Assembly (NCBI GenBank): GCA_964397995.1
Contig: CAYNLG010000026.1
Coordinates: 1 to 42,509 of the forward strand
Direction: 5' to 3'
From: CAYNLG01 sp964397995
GTDB taxonomy: Bacteria; Planctomycetota; Phycisphaerae; FEN-1346
Length of the DNA: 42,509 nt
A program made the translations under genes and the position numbers. This document shows positions 23,047-31,271 of this stretch, piece by piece. The notes beneath the pieces are model-generated. The model ran no database searches. It had not been told where the DNA came from and worked only from the letters and a program-made list of their open reading frames with translations. The first letter of the stretch is position 1, and each line of letters begins with the position of its first letter.

Positions 23047-24042
23047 ATGCGACGGCCTTCGCTACGTGCCGCCGGCCTGCTCCTGACCGACGCCTGCCCC
23101 GCGCGCTGCCGCCACTGCTACGTCGCCGCCGGCCCCGACGGCCGGCGCTGGATGACACCCGACGACGCGGCGGCCCACCTGGCGGCGCTCGCGCGGCTGG
23201 GGGTGCCGGCGGGCGGCGTGCACGTGGGGGGCGGCGAACCGTTCCTCCGCTTCGACCGGCTCCTTCAGGTCGCCCGGGCCGCGCCCGGCGGCCTCGGCTA
23301 TGTCGAGACCGGCGCCGCCTGGGCCGAGGGAAACGTCCTCTGCCGCGACCGACTCCGCGCCCTAGCCGGCGCCGGCGTCCGCCAACTCAGCCTGAGCGCC
23401 GACCCGTACCACCAGGAGTTCATCCCGCCGGACCGGCCGCAGCGCGTGGCCCAGATCGCCCGGGAGGTCTTCGGCCCGGGCGGCCTGCGGGCCCGCCGGT
23501 GGCGGTGGCTGAAGGCGCCGCGCGACGTGGCCGCCTGGCCCGAGGCCGACCGCCTGGCGCTCTTCGCGGCCTTCCTGCGGCGGTACCCCGAGCGGATGAC
23601 CGGCCGCGCCGCCGAGACGCTCGCCCGGCTCGTTCCGCGGGTGCCGCTGGAGGCGATCCCCACGGCACCTTGCCCCGCGCCAGCCGAGGCCGATCACGTG
23701 CACGTCGACCCGGACGGCTGGATCGCCCCCGGGACGTGCGCGGGCCTGGCCCTCGGCCGCGCCACCGCCGAGACGCCGCTCGATGCCGCCCTGGCAGCCT
23801 GGGACGCGGCAGAGCGGCCCTTCGCGGCGGCCCTGGCCGAAGGCGGGCCCCGCCGCCTGGCCGAGACGGCCCGCGCGCGCGGCTGGGCGCCGGACCCCGC
23901 CGGCTACGCCGGCCCGTGTCACCTCTGCTGGTCCGTCCGCGGCGCCCTGGCGCGCGCCGGCGCCGGCGGCGACGAACTCCGGCCCGCCGCCTTGTACGCC
24001 CGCGCGGCCGCACGCCCCGAACCCGAGGAGGTCCCGCGATGA
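23047..24042 (+). CDS. Radical SAM protein of unknown substrate
   Basis: 331 residues from ATG 23047. The 4Fe-4S/SAM motif C17-x3-C21-x2-C24 is in DACPARCRHCY, followed by HVGGGEPFLRF, the GGE motif that holds the SAM amino group, and LSLSADPYHQEF. Near the C-terminus extra cysteines occur (TAPCPAP, APGTCAGL, GPCHLCWS), which could bind an auxiliary cluster as in SPASM-like enzymes, though the spacing does not match the standard form. No substrate can be named. Its stop overlaps the corA ATG (ATGA), so the two are translated together; whether that has meaning is unclear. Confidence 0.8.
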   Translation: MRRPSLRAAGLLLTDACPARCRHCYVAAGPDGRRWMTPDDAAAHLAALARLGVPAGGVHVGGGEPFLRFDRLLQVARAAPGGLGYVETGAAWAEGNVLCRDRLRALAGAGVRQLSLSADPYHQEFIPPDRPQRVAQIAREVFGPGGLRARRWRWLKAPRDVAAWPEADRLALFAAFLRRYPERMTGRAAETLARLVPRVPLEAIPTAPCPAPAEADHVHVDPDGWIAPGTCAGLALGRATAETPLDAALAAWDAAERPFAAALAEGGPRRLAETARARGWAPDPAGYAGPCHLCWSVRGALARAGAGGDELRPAALYARAAARPEPEEVPR

Positions 24043-25013
24043 TCCACGCCTATCACCTGCCGCCGGGCACCGAGACGCCCGAGCTCCTGGCCGACCCGGC
24101 CGCCATCGCCAAACGCCACGAGGCCGGCCACGGCCTCCTCTGGGTCGACCTGGAGGCCCCGACCGACGAGGAGCGGGCCGTCCTGAGGGACGTGTTCGAC
24201 TTCCATCCCGTCACGATCGACATCTGCGCAGAGGTGACGGCCCATCCGCTCGTCCACGCCTATGATAACTACCTCTTCCTCGTCCTTCACGCGGTCGATT
24301 TCCGGAAGCGCGACCACCTGGTCCGGACCCTGGAGGTGGACATCTACTGGGGCGAGAACCTGGTCGTCACGCACCACCGCGACCCGATCCGGACGCTGAC
24401 CGAGGTCCGCGCACACTGCGAGAACCAGGCGACGACGCTCATGTCACGCACAACGGAGTTCTTCGTCTTCACCCTCGTGGACCGCATCATCGACAACTTC
24501 GGCCCGAGCCTCCAGCGCATCGACGAGGGCATCGAGGCCTGCGAGCGGGCCGCCTTCCGCGACCCCCGCGACGCCGTCCTCCAGGAGATCCTGTCGCTCA
24601 AGCGATCGGCCGTCCACCTGGCACGCATCGCCTCGGCCCAGCGCGACGTGGCGGGGCGGCTGATGCGCGGCGAGTTCGACCTCGTCACACAGGAGGGCTT
24701 GGCCTACTGGCGGTCCGCCTATGAACATCTCTTCCGCATGGCCCAGGCCGTCGACGCCCAGCGCGACCTCGTCAACGCCGCCCGCGACACCTACCTCTCG
24801 GTCCTCTCCAACCGCATGAACGAGGTCATGAAGGTCCTGACGATCATCGCCACCATCTTCATCCCGATCACCTTCGTCGCGGGCATCTACGGGATGAACT
24901 TCGAGTGGATGCCGGAGCTCCGCGCCCCCTGGGGCTACCCGGCCGCGCTCGGCGTGATGGCCGCCGTCGCCGGCGGCATGCTCGTCTACTTCCGGCGCAA
25001 AAAGTGGATTTGA
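24039..25013 (+). CDS. corA: CorA-family magnesium/cobalt channel
   Basis: 324 residues from ATG 24039, with GAGGAGG upstream. The CorA end is diagnostic: first membrane helix (KVLTIIATIFIPITFVAGI) then the YGMNFEWMPEL selectivity loop near residue 284, then a second helix (GVMAAVAGGMLVYF) and a basic tail RRKKWI. The large N-terminal part is the cytoplasmic funnel with long helices. It lets Mg2+ (or Co2+, Ni2+) in, as a pentamer in the inner membrane. Coupled with the radical SAM gene. Confidence 0.93.
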   Translation: MIHAYHLPPGTETPELLADPAAIAKRHEAGHGLLWVDLEAPTDEERAVLRDVFDFHPVTIDICAEVTAHPLVHAYDNYLFLVLHAVDFRKRDHLVRTLEVDIYWGENLVVTHHRDPIRTLTEVRAHCENQATTLMSRTTEFFVFTLVDRIIDNFGPSLQRIDEGIEACERAAFRDPRDAVLQEILSLKRSAVHLARIASAQRDVAGRLMRGEFDLVTQEGLAYWRSAYEHLFRMAQAVDAQRDLVNAARDTYLSVLSNRMNEVMKVLTIIATIFIPITFVAGIYGMNFEWMPELRAPWGYPAALGVMAAVAGGMLVYFRRKKWI

Positions 25014-25047
25014 GCAGCGCGGCGTCGGGGCGCGGCACGGGGCGGCG

Positions 25048-25377
25048 TCACGCCCGCTTCGCGCAGTCCACGCTCGCGTACACGTCGAAGAGGTGATCCA
25101 GGCGCGTCTGCTTCAGTATCTCCTGGAGGCGCGGCTGGGGGTGGGCCAGCCGCACGTATCCGCCGCGCCCGCGCGCCTTCAGGTACGCCGTAATCAGCAC
25201 CCCGAGCGCGTCGGAGCAGATGAAATCGGTGTCGCCGAGGTCGCAGATGACGTGGACGTCGCCCCGCTCGATGGCGCTGAGGAGGGCTTCGCGGAGTGCG
25301 GCCGAGGCCCCCACGTCGGCCGACCCGTGCAGTTCGATGACCTGGTGCGACCCGTCCTGCTGGAGTTGGATGTCCAC
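25048..25377 (-). CDS. STAS-domain anti-sigma factor antagonist (second copy of module)
   Basis: 109 residues from GTG 25377. STAS fold: VIELHGSADVGASAALREAL, VHVICDLGDTDFICSDALGVLITAY and a C-terminal amphipathic helix. These small proteins bind a partner kinase and are switched by phosphorylation. In SpoIIAA the switched serine is the second of DSSG; here that position is Asp (C-S55-D56-A), as if fixed in a phosphorylated-like state, if the alignment holds. Last gene of the STAS-kinase-STAS string. Confidence 0.8.
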   Translation of the reverse strand: MDIQLQQDGSHQVIELHGSADVGASAALREALLSAIERGDVHVICDLGDTDFICSDALGVLITAYLKARGRGGYVRLAHPQPRLQEILKQTRLDHLFDVYASVDCAKRA

Positions 25378-25414
25378 GGCGGCCTCTCCCCCTCCGTGCC
25401 CGTCCGTCGCCCCT

Positions 25415-25852
25415 CTACGGCCGGCGATACTTCACCATCATCAGCTCGCGGTCCTCGCGCGAGTAGCGGACCTCGTCCATGTACGACCGGATCAGCATCA
25501 CGCCGCGCCCGCACGGCCGCTGCAGGTTCTCGTCGGCCGTCGGGTCGGGCACCCCGGTCGGGTCGAAGCCCTCGCCCTCGTCGGCGATGCCGATGCGGAC
25601 CGCCTCCGGCCCGCACTGGTACCGCAGCCGCACCGAAAGCGTCGGGTTCATCTTGTTGCCATGCTTCATGGCGTTGATGATCGCCTCTTCGAACGCCAGC
25701 CGCACGGCAAACCGCTCGTCCTCGGTGTAGTCGTGCTCGACCAGGCACCCGAGCAGTTCGCGCTCGGTCGACCGGATCACGTCCAGCTTCGTCGGCAGGA
25801 CGTGCTCCACCCACGGGCTCGGCGAGCAGCTTTCGGACGTGCGATGCGGCAC
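25415..25852 (-). CDS. Anti-sigma regulatory factor / serine-protein kinase (RsbW-SpoIIAB type HATPase)
   Basis: 145 residues from GTG 25852, one base after the stop of the upstream STAS gene. GHKL ATPase features: N box AFEEAIINAMKHGN (N60), G1 ADEGEGFDP (about 89-97) and G2 CGRGVMLIRSYMDEV. In partner-switching systems such kinases hold a sigma factor or other target and phosphorylate the STAS partner. No sigma factor or PP2C phosphatase is in the window, so its target is unknown. Confidence 0.88.
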   Translation of the reverse strand: MPHRTSESCSPSPWVEHVLPTKLDVIRSTERELLGCLVEHDYTEDERFAVRLAFEEAIINAMKHGNKMNPTLSVRLRYQCGPEAVRIGIADEGEGFDPTGVPDPTADENLQRPCGRGVMLIRSYMDEVRYSREDRELMMVKYRRP

Positions 25853-25853
25853 C

Positions 25854-26228
25854 CTACGTCTCCGAACCTCCCGTGGGAACGTAACTGGCGAGCGCGTCGT
25901 CCTCGCGCTCGTACACCTTGAACAGCTTGTCGAGCCGCGTGATGGCGAAGACCTCGTAGATCCGCGGGTCGATGTCCGCCAGCCGCATCTCGCCCCCGGA
26001 CTCGCCCAGCCGCTTGTGGGCCTGGATCAGCTTGCCCAGGGCCTGGCTCGTCAGGTGCTCGACGCCGAGGAAACTGAGGACGATCCGCCGGCCCGGCGTG
26101 TCGGCCAGCCGGTCCAGCGCGTCGCCGAAGGCCGTCACCTGCTCCTCGTTCAGCAGGGCCGCCGTGCGAATCCGCACCAGCGTGATGCCGTCGTGGTCCG
26201 CAATCTCGACGATCCGGTCGTCGGCCAT
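25854..26228 (-). CDS. STAS-domain protein (first copy of module)
   Basis: 124 residues. STAS pattern: GITLVRIRTAALLNEEQVTAF, RRIVLSFLGVEHLTSQALGKLIQAHKRL, then a helix ending FKVYEREDDAL. The serine of the switch loop is S61, with Gln at the next position where SpoIIAA has its phosphorylated Ser. First gene of the module and the one nearest to the promoter. In planctomycetes, STAS proteins of this look are frequent; their targets are mostly unknown. Confidence 0.82.
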   Translation of the reverse strand: MADDRIVEIADHDGITLVRIRTAALLNEEQVTAFGDALDRLADTPGRRIVLSFLGVEHLTSQALGKLIQAHKRLGESGGEMRLADIDPRIYEVFAITRLDKLFKVYEREDDALASYVPTGGSET

Positions 26229-26287
26229 GGCGCCCCATCCGAGCAGGTCGGTCCCGCCGGGGCCCCCCGCCCCGGACGGCTCACGGA

Positions 26288-26316
26288 ATGCTAGGTGGAC
26301 CCTAAGGCGGTGTCAA
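26288..26316 (-). promoter_or_regulatory. Near-consensus sigma70 promoter of STAS-kinase-STAS module
   Basis: Minus strand TTGACA (26316-26311), 17-bp spacer, TAGCAT (26293-26288). The -35 overlaps the stop codon of the upstream DUF123 gene. Predicted leader about 50 nt. Confidence 0.7.
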
Positions 26317-26771
26317 CGCTTTTCCCACCAGAGGCCCCGGCCGAGGGTCGCCGCCAGCCCCCGCTCCAGCGCCGCCGGCGACACCCCCGTCCCCGTCCGC
26401 ACCAGGTGCCCGCCGCACCGGCAGTCCGACGCCCCGAACCCCGGCACGGCCCGCGCCGCGAGGCCCGCGGCAACCAGTTCGCCGGCGAGACGGCACTCGG
26501 CGTTCTTCGCCAGCGGCCAGACCCAGGCGCCCTCGACCGTGCCGGCCGCCGTCAGCCCGTCGACATGCCAGTGCCGCCGCTTCCGCCGCCGCCCGTGCCG
26601 CGCAAGCCGCGCCGCCAGCGCCCGCTGCGCGCTGCCGGCGTAGGCGTACCGGCCCGCCTCCAGCCGGATGCGCCCCAGCCGCCCCGCCCGCACCGTCCGC
26701 GGGGCCTCCAGCCGGACGAGGAGCAGGTACACGCCGCCCGGCGGTAGCCCGGCCGCGCCGGCGCCGCTCAT
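26313..26771 (-). CDS. DUF123 (GIY-YIG-like) protein
   Basis: 152 residues. Follows the DUF123 pattern closely: GGVYLLLVRLEAP, GRLGRIRLEAGRYAYAGSA, a helix with RLARH, RHWHVDGL, AECRLAGEL and the C-terminal GFGASDCRCGGHL. DUF123 is a GIY-YIG-related nuclease family that is often fused to endonuclease III or stands alone; its natural target is unknown. ATG at 26771 overlaps the BatA-like stop (ATGA), so translation is coupled. Confidence 0.85.
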   Translation of the reverse strand: MSGAGAAGLPPGGVYLLLVRLEAPRTVRAGRLGRIRLEAGRYAYAGSAQRALAARLARHGRRRKRRHWHVDGLTAAGTVEGAWVWPLAKNAECRLAGELVAAGLAARAVPGFGASDCRCGGHLVRTGTGVSPAALERGLAATLGRGLWWEKR

Positions 26772-28483
26772 CGCGCCACCCACGCCCGGACCGCCAGCAC
26801 CACCAGAGCCGCGAGCGCCAGGGCCGGCCAGAGCTCGAGCATCCGGTCCCGCTCGAGGGCCTCGGCGGCGGCCACCAGCGCCTCGACCGCGCCCTCGCCC
26901 GTGGCCGCGTCGCCAACCTGAAGCGGCTCGTCCGAGCCGATGAAGCTGACCGCCCACGTCTCGCCATTGCGCACGTGGAACCCCGGCGCCTCGGGCGCGC
27001 CGCCCTCGCCCGGCCGCCGCGTCACGTGCACGGGCGCGGCCGCCGAGGCCGGGGCGAGCCAGTCGATCGCCCGGGCCCAGAAGACGGGGAAGCTCTCGAG
27101 GCGGGGCCAGCCGCCCGCCGCCGGGTCGAACGCGATCCCCATCCGCCGCACCCCCGCCGCCTCCCACGTCGCCACGAGCGGCGCCTCGGGGGTGCCCACG
27201 AGCAGGCGGCCCTCCGGCGCGAGGGTGAACCGCGGGACCTCGCCGAGCGCGGGGCCGTCCAGGTATAGGGCCTCGGCGAGCGGGTGCTCCGCCGCCACCC
27301 GCCACGCCGCCTCCGCCGCACCGTCCGCCGGGGCCATGGCGGCCGCGCCCGCCGGCGGCCGGATCAGCACGGCCGGGCCGGCCCAGCCGGGCGGCAGCCG
27401 CACCCCGCCGGCAATGACCACATCTGCCGCCCCCGCCGGCACGGGCTCGTCGGCCAGCACGTCAACGGCGGCCGCGCGGCCGGTGGCGGCGAGCGCCCGC
27501 CGCACCGCCGGCCCGACCTCGCCCACGAGGGCGACCCGGACCGCCTCCGCCCCCCGCCGCACCAGGTACGCCGCCTCGTCCGCCGCGAACCCGTCCCGGC
27601 CGCCCTCCAGGTGGACCTCGATCCGGTCCGGCACCGCGCCGCCGGGCGCAAGGACGCGTTCGATGGTCGCCCCGGGCTCGACGAAGCGTGGCACGCTCGT
27701 GACGCGGGCGCCGCCGGTGCGGACCTTGAGGCGGAGCGGCCCCGGGGCGTCCTTGGCCGCCCGCGCCGCGACGAGCAGCCACCAGCGCGGCCCCTCGATG
27801 CGCGTGGAAACCCGCGTGAGGCCCGTCCCGGCCGGCGTGTCCGCACCGGGCGCCACGAGGCGCACGTTCGGCGGCAGGCGGTCGGCCGTGACCCCGACGG
27901 GGCGCACGTCCGTCAGGAGGAGGACCGGGCGTGCCGGCTCGCGCGCGGCCTCGGAGACGGCCGTGGCCAAGGCATCGCCGTCGGCCAGGACCGGCCCGGC
28001 CTCGCACAGCGCCGCCGTCACCTCCGCCAGGCGCGCCGGGGCCGCGCCCCGCGGCCACGGGGGCACCGCCAGGACCCGCACGGGGGCGTCCGCCAGGCCG
28101 CGCATGCCGGCCGCCTCGGCCAGGCGCGCCATCGCCTCGGCCACGGCCTCGGCGCGGGACGTGCCGTCGGCCTCAACCAGCAGGCTGGCCGTCCGGTCCA
28201 CGACGACCGTGGCCACGGGGTCGCCCGGCGCGGGCCGCTCCACCGCCGGCCGTGCACACGCCAGCACCAGGAGCGCCAGGAGGGCGGCATCGAGCCACAA
28301 GAGGGGGGTCTTCAATCGCAATCGCGGCGCCGGCCGCCCCGACACCCCGCCCCCCAGCGCCCGCTTCCACGGAAGGAGCGTCGCGACGACCGTCCGGCGT
28401 CCGCGCGGCCACAGGAGGCCCCAGACCAGCGCCGCCGGCACCAGGACCAGCCCGACCAGGGACCACGGGGCCAACCAGTGCAT
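26768..28483 (-). CDS. BatA-like membrane protein (aerotolerance N-terminal domain, degenerate VWA)
   Basis: 571 residues. The start (MHWLAPWSLVGLVLVPAALV then LLPWKRAL) is the BatA N-terminal domain with a membrane helix; a second helix is LLWLDAALLALLVLACARP. A von Willebrand-like strand VATVVVDRTASLLVEAD follows, but the DxSxS metal site is not intact. A long Ala-rich extracellular part includes a glutamine-amidotransferase-like or CARF-type series of strands, then a final helix (ALALAALVVLAVRAWV). Such proteins often belong to MoxR-associated operons; no MoxR ATPase is seen here. Upstream are the small secreted protein and the PDZ gene, on the same strand with short gaps. Confidence 0.7.
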   Translation of the reverse strand: MHWLAPWSLVGLVLVPAALVWGLLWPRGRRTVVATLLPWKRALGGGVSGRPAPRLRLKTPLLWLDAALLALLVLACARPAVERPAPGDPVATVVVDRTASLLVEADGTSRAEAVAEAMARLAEAAGMRGLADAPVRVLAVPPWPRGAAPARLAEVTAALCEAGPVLADGDALATAVSEAAREPARPVLLLTDVRPVGVTADRLPPNVRLVAPGADTPAGTGLTRVSTRIEGPRWWLLVAARAAKDAPGPLRLKVRTGGARVTSVPRFVEPGATIERVLAPGGAVPDRIEVHLEGGRDGFAADEAAYLVRRGAEAVRVALVGEVGPAVRRALAATGRAAAVDVLADEPVPAGAADVVIAGGVRLPPGWAGPAVLIRPPAGAAAMAPADGAAEAAWRVAAEHPLAEALYLDGPALGEVPRFTLAPEGRLLVGTPEAPLVATWEAAGVRRMGIAFDPAAGGWPRLESFPVFWARAIDWLAPASAAAPVHVTRRPGEGGAPEAPGFHVRNGETWAVSFIGSDEPLQVGDAATGEGAVEALVAAAEALERDRMLELWPALALAALVVLAVRAWVAR

Positions 28484-28528
28484 CGCGGGCGGGGTCCTCC
28501 TCTGGCAACCGGCGCGACACGCCTGTGC

Positions 28529-29008
28529 CTACAGGTTCTCCTCCTCGGGCATCACGCGGATCGCCTTCGTCAGCAACAGGTAGTTCTTGCCGCGATAGAC
28601 GGTCACGAGCCCGGAGACCCGCCACGACAGCGCCACCATCCCCTGCTGCGACGCGTCCTCCATGTGTTGCCGCAGCGCGTTCTCCAGCAGCCGCATCGGC
28701 TCGTTCCCGGAGGCGAAGACGAACAGGGCCGCGCCGTCCTCCCCCGTGTCGAAACGCCCCTCGCGCTCGAAGATGCGCTTGCCCTCATGGACCAGGCCCG
28801 GCCCCGGGTCCACCCGCTTCGGGGCCTCGCCCGGCTGGAACGGGTCCTTGCCGACCGGCGGGATGGCCGGAATCTCGATGTCCGGCACGGCCGGGGGCGG
28901 CGTCACGGTCGGGGCCACCTCGTCCTCCGCCCCGAACACCCCTGCCGCGCACGACCACCCGGCCACCAGGGCCGCGCCCACCGCCACCACCCACACCATC
29001 GGTCTCAC
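28529..29008 (-). CDS. Small secreted protein, function unknown
   Basis: 159 residues from GTG 29008, five bases after GGGAGAGG (ATG 28999 is an alternative). Signal peptide at 1-27. A proline-rich linker (VAPTVTPPPAVPDIEIPAIP) leads to a compact C-terminal part: LFVFASGNEPMRLLENALRQ, MVALSWRVSGLVTVYRGKNYLLL and a KAIRVMPEEENL tail. The strand-rich end looks like a conserved fold but I do not recognise the family. It lies between the PDZ gene (36 bp) and the BatA-like gene (45 bp), so it is likely cotranscribed with them. Confidence 0.65.
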   Translation of the reverse strand: MRPMVWVVAVGAALVAGWSCAAGVFGAEDEVAPTVTPPPAVPDIEIPAIPPVGKDPFQPGEAPKRVDPGPGLVHEGKRIFEREGRFDTGEDGAALFVFASGNEPMRLLENALRQHMEDASQQGMVALSWRVSGLVTVYRGKNYLLLTKAIRVMPEEENL

Positions 29009-29044
29009 AGTGCCTCTCCCGCCACGGGGTCCCCGGCCGGGCGC

Positions 29045-30178
29045 CTACTGCTCGAGGGCGTCCAACCGCTCTTCGATCTCGTCCAGCCGCCGCTCCATCC
29101 GCTCCAGCCGCTCCAGGATCCGTCCGATGTCCTTGCTCAGCTCGTAGGACGGCTGGCCGCCCTTCGGCGCCGGCACGCGCGGCCGCTCGGGCGGCGCGAC
29201 GAAGGGCGCCTCGCCCTCCGGGGTCCGCTGGTGCTTCCGGAGCTGCTCCATCCACTCGCGGAGTTGCGGCTGCATCTCCTCCAGGTAGTCCTTCAGCCAG
29301 GGCACCGAGTCGAGCTGCGGCCCGAACGGCCCGCCCTCCTCCGGCGTCTCCGGGCGATCGACCGCGCCGCGGTCGCCCAGGCGCACCCGGGCGGCGCCCT
29401 TGTTGCCCAGCCGGTAGTACGTGACGCGGACGCGGTCGCCCGGCGCGTGGCCCCGGATGACCTCGATCAGCTGCTCCGGGCCGGTCACGGCCTTGCCGTC
29501 GATCTCCGTGACGACGTCGCCGGCCATCAGGCCCGCTTCGTCGGCCGGGCTGCCGTTCATGACGGTGCTGAGGAGCACGCCCGCGTCGGTGCCGGCGATC
29601 TCCTTCATGGCCGGCTCCAGTTCGGCGACGATCGCCCCAAGGTACGCCCCACCACCGGCCGCTTCCTCGGGCTCGGGCTCGTCGCGCTCGGCATCACGGC
29701 GTTCCCGGCGCAGCGCGTCCCGCCTGTGCAGGGGCGCCTCGGGCGGCCAGGGCGGCGTCAGCAGGTGCCGGCCCAGCTCCACCATGACCGTTCGCCGCGT
29801 GCCCTCCCGCCGGTACGTGACGCGGACGCGGTCGCCCGGCTCGTGCGCCTGGACGGCCTCGACCAGGCCCTTGGCGCTCTCGACGCGCTGGTCGTCCAGG
29901 GCGATGATCACGTCGCCGGTCCTCAGGCCCGCCTTCAGCGCCGGGCTGCCGTCGGTCACCTCGGTGACCAGGGCGCCTTCGCGGACGCCGGCCTCCTCGG
30001 CCATGTCGGCCGGCAGGTCCTCGATGCGGACGCCCAGGTACGCCCCGTCGCCCTGGACGGTCTCGATGCGGAGGGTGCCATCGTCGCCCCGCTCGATGCG
30101 GACCTGGGCCGACGCGGGCCCCGCCACGGCCGCCACGACTGCCACCACTGCCAACCACTGCCACGTGCGCGCGAGCAT
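29045..30178 (-). CDS. Secreted tandem-PDZ protein with C-terminal coiled coil
   Basis: 377 residues from ATG 30178, after AAGGAGA. Signal peptide 1-25. Two PDZ domains of the HtrA/Deg kind: about 45-120 (GAYLGVRIEDLP, GSPALKAGLRTGDVIIALDD) and about 170-260 (GAYLGAIVAELE, GSPADEAGLMAGDVVTEIDG). Both have the PDZ strand pair and an RVRVTY strand. The end is a coiled coil with heptads (RILERLERMERRLDEIEERLDALEQ region, about 345-377). There is no trypsin-like protease domain, so this is an adaptor or scaffold in the periplasm rather than a peptidase. First gene of the string leading to the BatA-like gene. Confidence 0.85.
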   Translation of the reverse strand: MLARTWQWLAVVAVVAAVAGPASAQVRIERGDDGTLRIETVQGDGAYLGVRIEDLPADMAEEAGVREGALVTEVTDGSPALKAGLRTGDVIIALDDQRVESAKGLVEAVQAHEPGDRVRVTYRREGTRRTVMVELGRHLLTPPWPPEAPLHRRDALRRERRDAERDEPEPEEAAGGGAYLGAIVAELEPAMKEIAGTDAGVLLSTVMNGSPADEAGLMAGDVVTEIDGKAVTGPEQLIEVIRGHAPGDRVRVTYYRLGNKGAARVRLGDRGAVDRPETPEEGGPFGPQLDSVPWLKDYLEEMQPQLREWMEQLRKHQRTPEGEAPFVAPPERPRVPAPKGGQPSYELSKDIGRILERLERMERRLDEIEERLDALEQ

Positions 30179-30295
30179 TGCTCGTCTCCTTTCCGGACAC
30201 CGCTGCCCCATCATACCGCAAGGCCCCCCGCCGTGGAAACCGGTTATGCGGGAATGCCCGCGCCGCCGCGAGGCCCCGCGGATGTCGCTTTTCGG

Positions 30296-30324
30296 GTGAC
30301 GCGCCCCCGCGGCCCACCTATAAT
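30296..30324 (+). promoter_or_regulatory. Promoter of the DAG-kinase-like gene and kdsA
   Basis: GTGACG (30296-30301), 17-bp spacer, TATAAT (30319-30324). Predicted start near 30331; GGAGG precedes the TTG start at 30360. Confidence 0.55.
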
Positions 30325-30359
30325 CCCGACGGCACGCGAAGCCTGCGGAGGACGCGTCG

Positions 30360-31259
30360 TTGGCACCATCCCGGCAGATTCGCATTATCCTGAACCCCAT
30401 CTCGGGCCGCGGCCAGGGCCGCCATTTTCTCGACCGCCTGGTGCGGCACCTGGAGCTGCGGGCCTTCGACGTCGACGTCGCCACCGCCGACGCCCCCGGC
30501 CGCAGCACCGACCTGGCCGCCGAGGTCCCCGACGACGCCCACTGCGTCGTCAGCATCGGCGGCGACGGCACCCACCGCGAGGTGGCCGCCGGCCTCCTCG
30601 GCCGGCCGGTGCCCCTGGCGGCCCTGCCCTTCGGGACCGAGAACGTCCTGGCCAAGACCCTGGGCGTGGACCGGACGATGAAGGCCACCCTGGCCCTCAT
30701 CCAGAGCCGCCGGGCCGTGGCCTTCGACGCCGGCGTCCTGGCCGGCCACCCCTTCCTGCTCTTCGCCGGCGTCGGATTTGACGCCGCCGTCACCCGCGCT
30801 GTTCACGAAACCCGCAAGGGGCCGATCCTGCGGTGGGCCTACTACGCCGTCATCGTCCGGCAGTGGGTCCATTACCCGTGGCCGCCCCTGCGCGTCACGG
30901 TCGACGGCCGCGTCCTGGCCGAGGCCGCCGGCTTCGTCTTCTTCGGCAACCTGCCGCAGTACTGCGACCGCCTCCGCGTCACGCCGGAGGCCGTGCCGAC
31001 CGACGGCCGGCTGGACGTGGTCGCCTTCCACGGGCGGACCCGGTGGCAGATGGCCGCCCAGTTCGCCCGCGTCCGCGCCCGCCGCCACCTCGGCCACCCG
31101 GGGACGGCGTTCGCGCGCGGCCGGGAGATCAAGGTCACGTGCGAGGAGGGCCCGGTGCCGGTCCAGATCGACGGCGACGCCGTGGCCGAGACGCCACTGG
31201 AGTGTACCGTGCGGCCGGGCGCCGTCCGGGTGCTCGTGCCGCTGCGCCCCCCGCGCTAG
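30360..31259 (+). CDS. Diacylglycerol/lipid kinase family protein (DAGK catalytic domain)
   Basis: 299 residues from TTG 30360, eight bases after GGAGG. DAGK-catalytic fold: IILNPISGRGQG, VVSIGGDGTHREVA with the GGDGT ATP-binding motif, LAALPFGTENVLAKTLG, FAGVGFDAAVT, and the C-terminal PVQIDGDAV. These enzymes phosphorylate diacylglycerol or similar lipids (YegS, DgkB types). Two-domain length is typical. kdsA follows 12 bp later. The lipid substrate is not known. Confidence 0.9.
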   Translation: MAPSRQIRIILNPISGRGQGRHFLDRLVRHLELRAFDVDVATADAPGRSTDLAAEVPDDAHCVVSIGGDGTHREVAAGLLGRPVPLAALPFGTENVLAKTLGVDRTMKATLALIQSRRAVAFDAGVLAGHPFLLFAGVGFDAAVTRAVHETRKGPILRWAYYAVIVRQWVHYPWPPLRVTVDGRVLAEAAGFVFFGNLPQYCDRLRVTPEAVPTDGRLDVVAFHGRTRWQMAAQFARVRARRHLGHPGTAFARGREIKVTCEEGPVPVQIDGDAVAETPLECTVRPGAVRVLVPLRPPR

Positions 31260-31271
31260 GGAGGACTTGCC

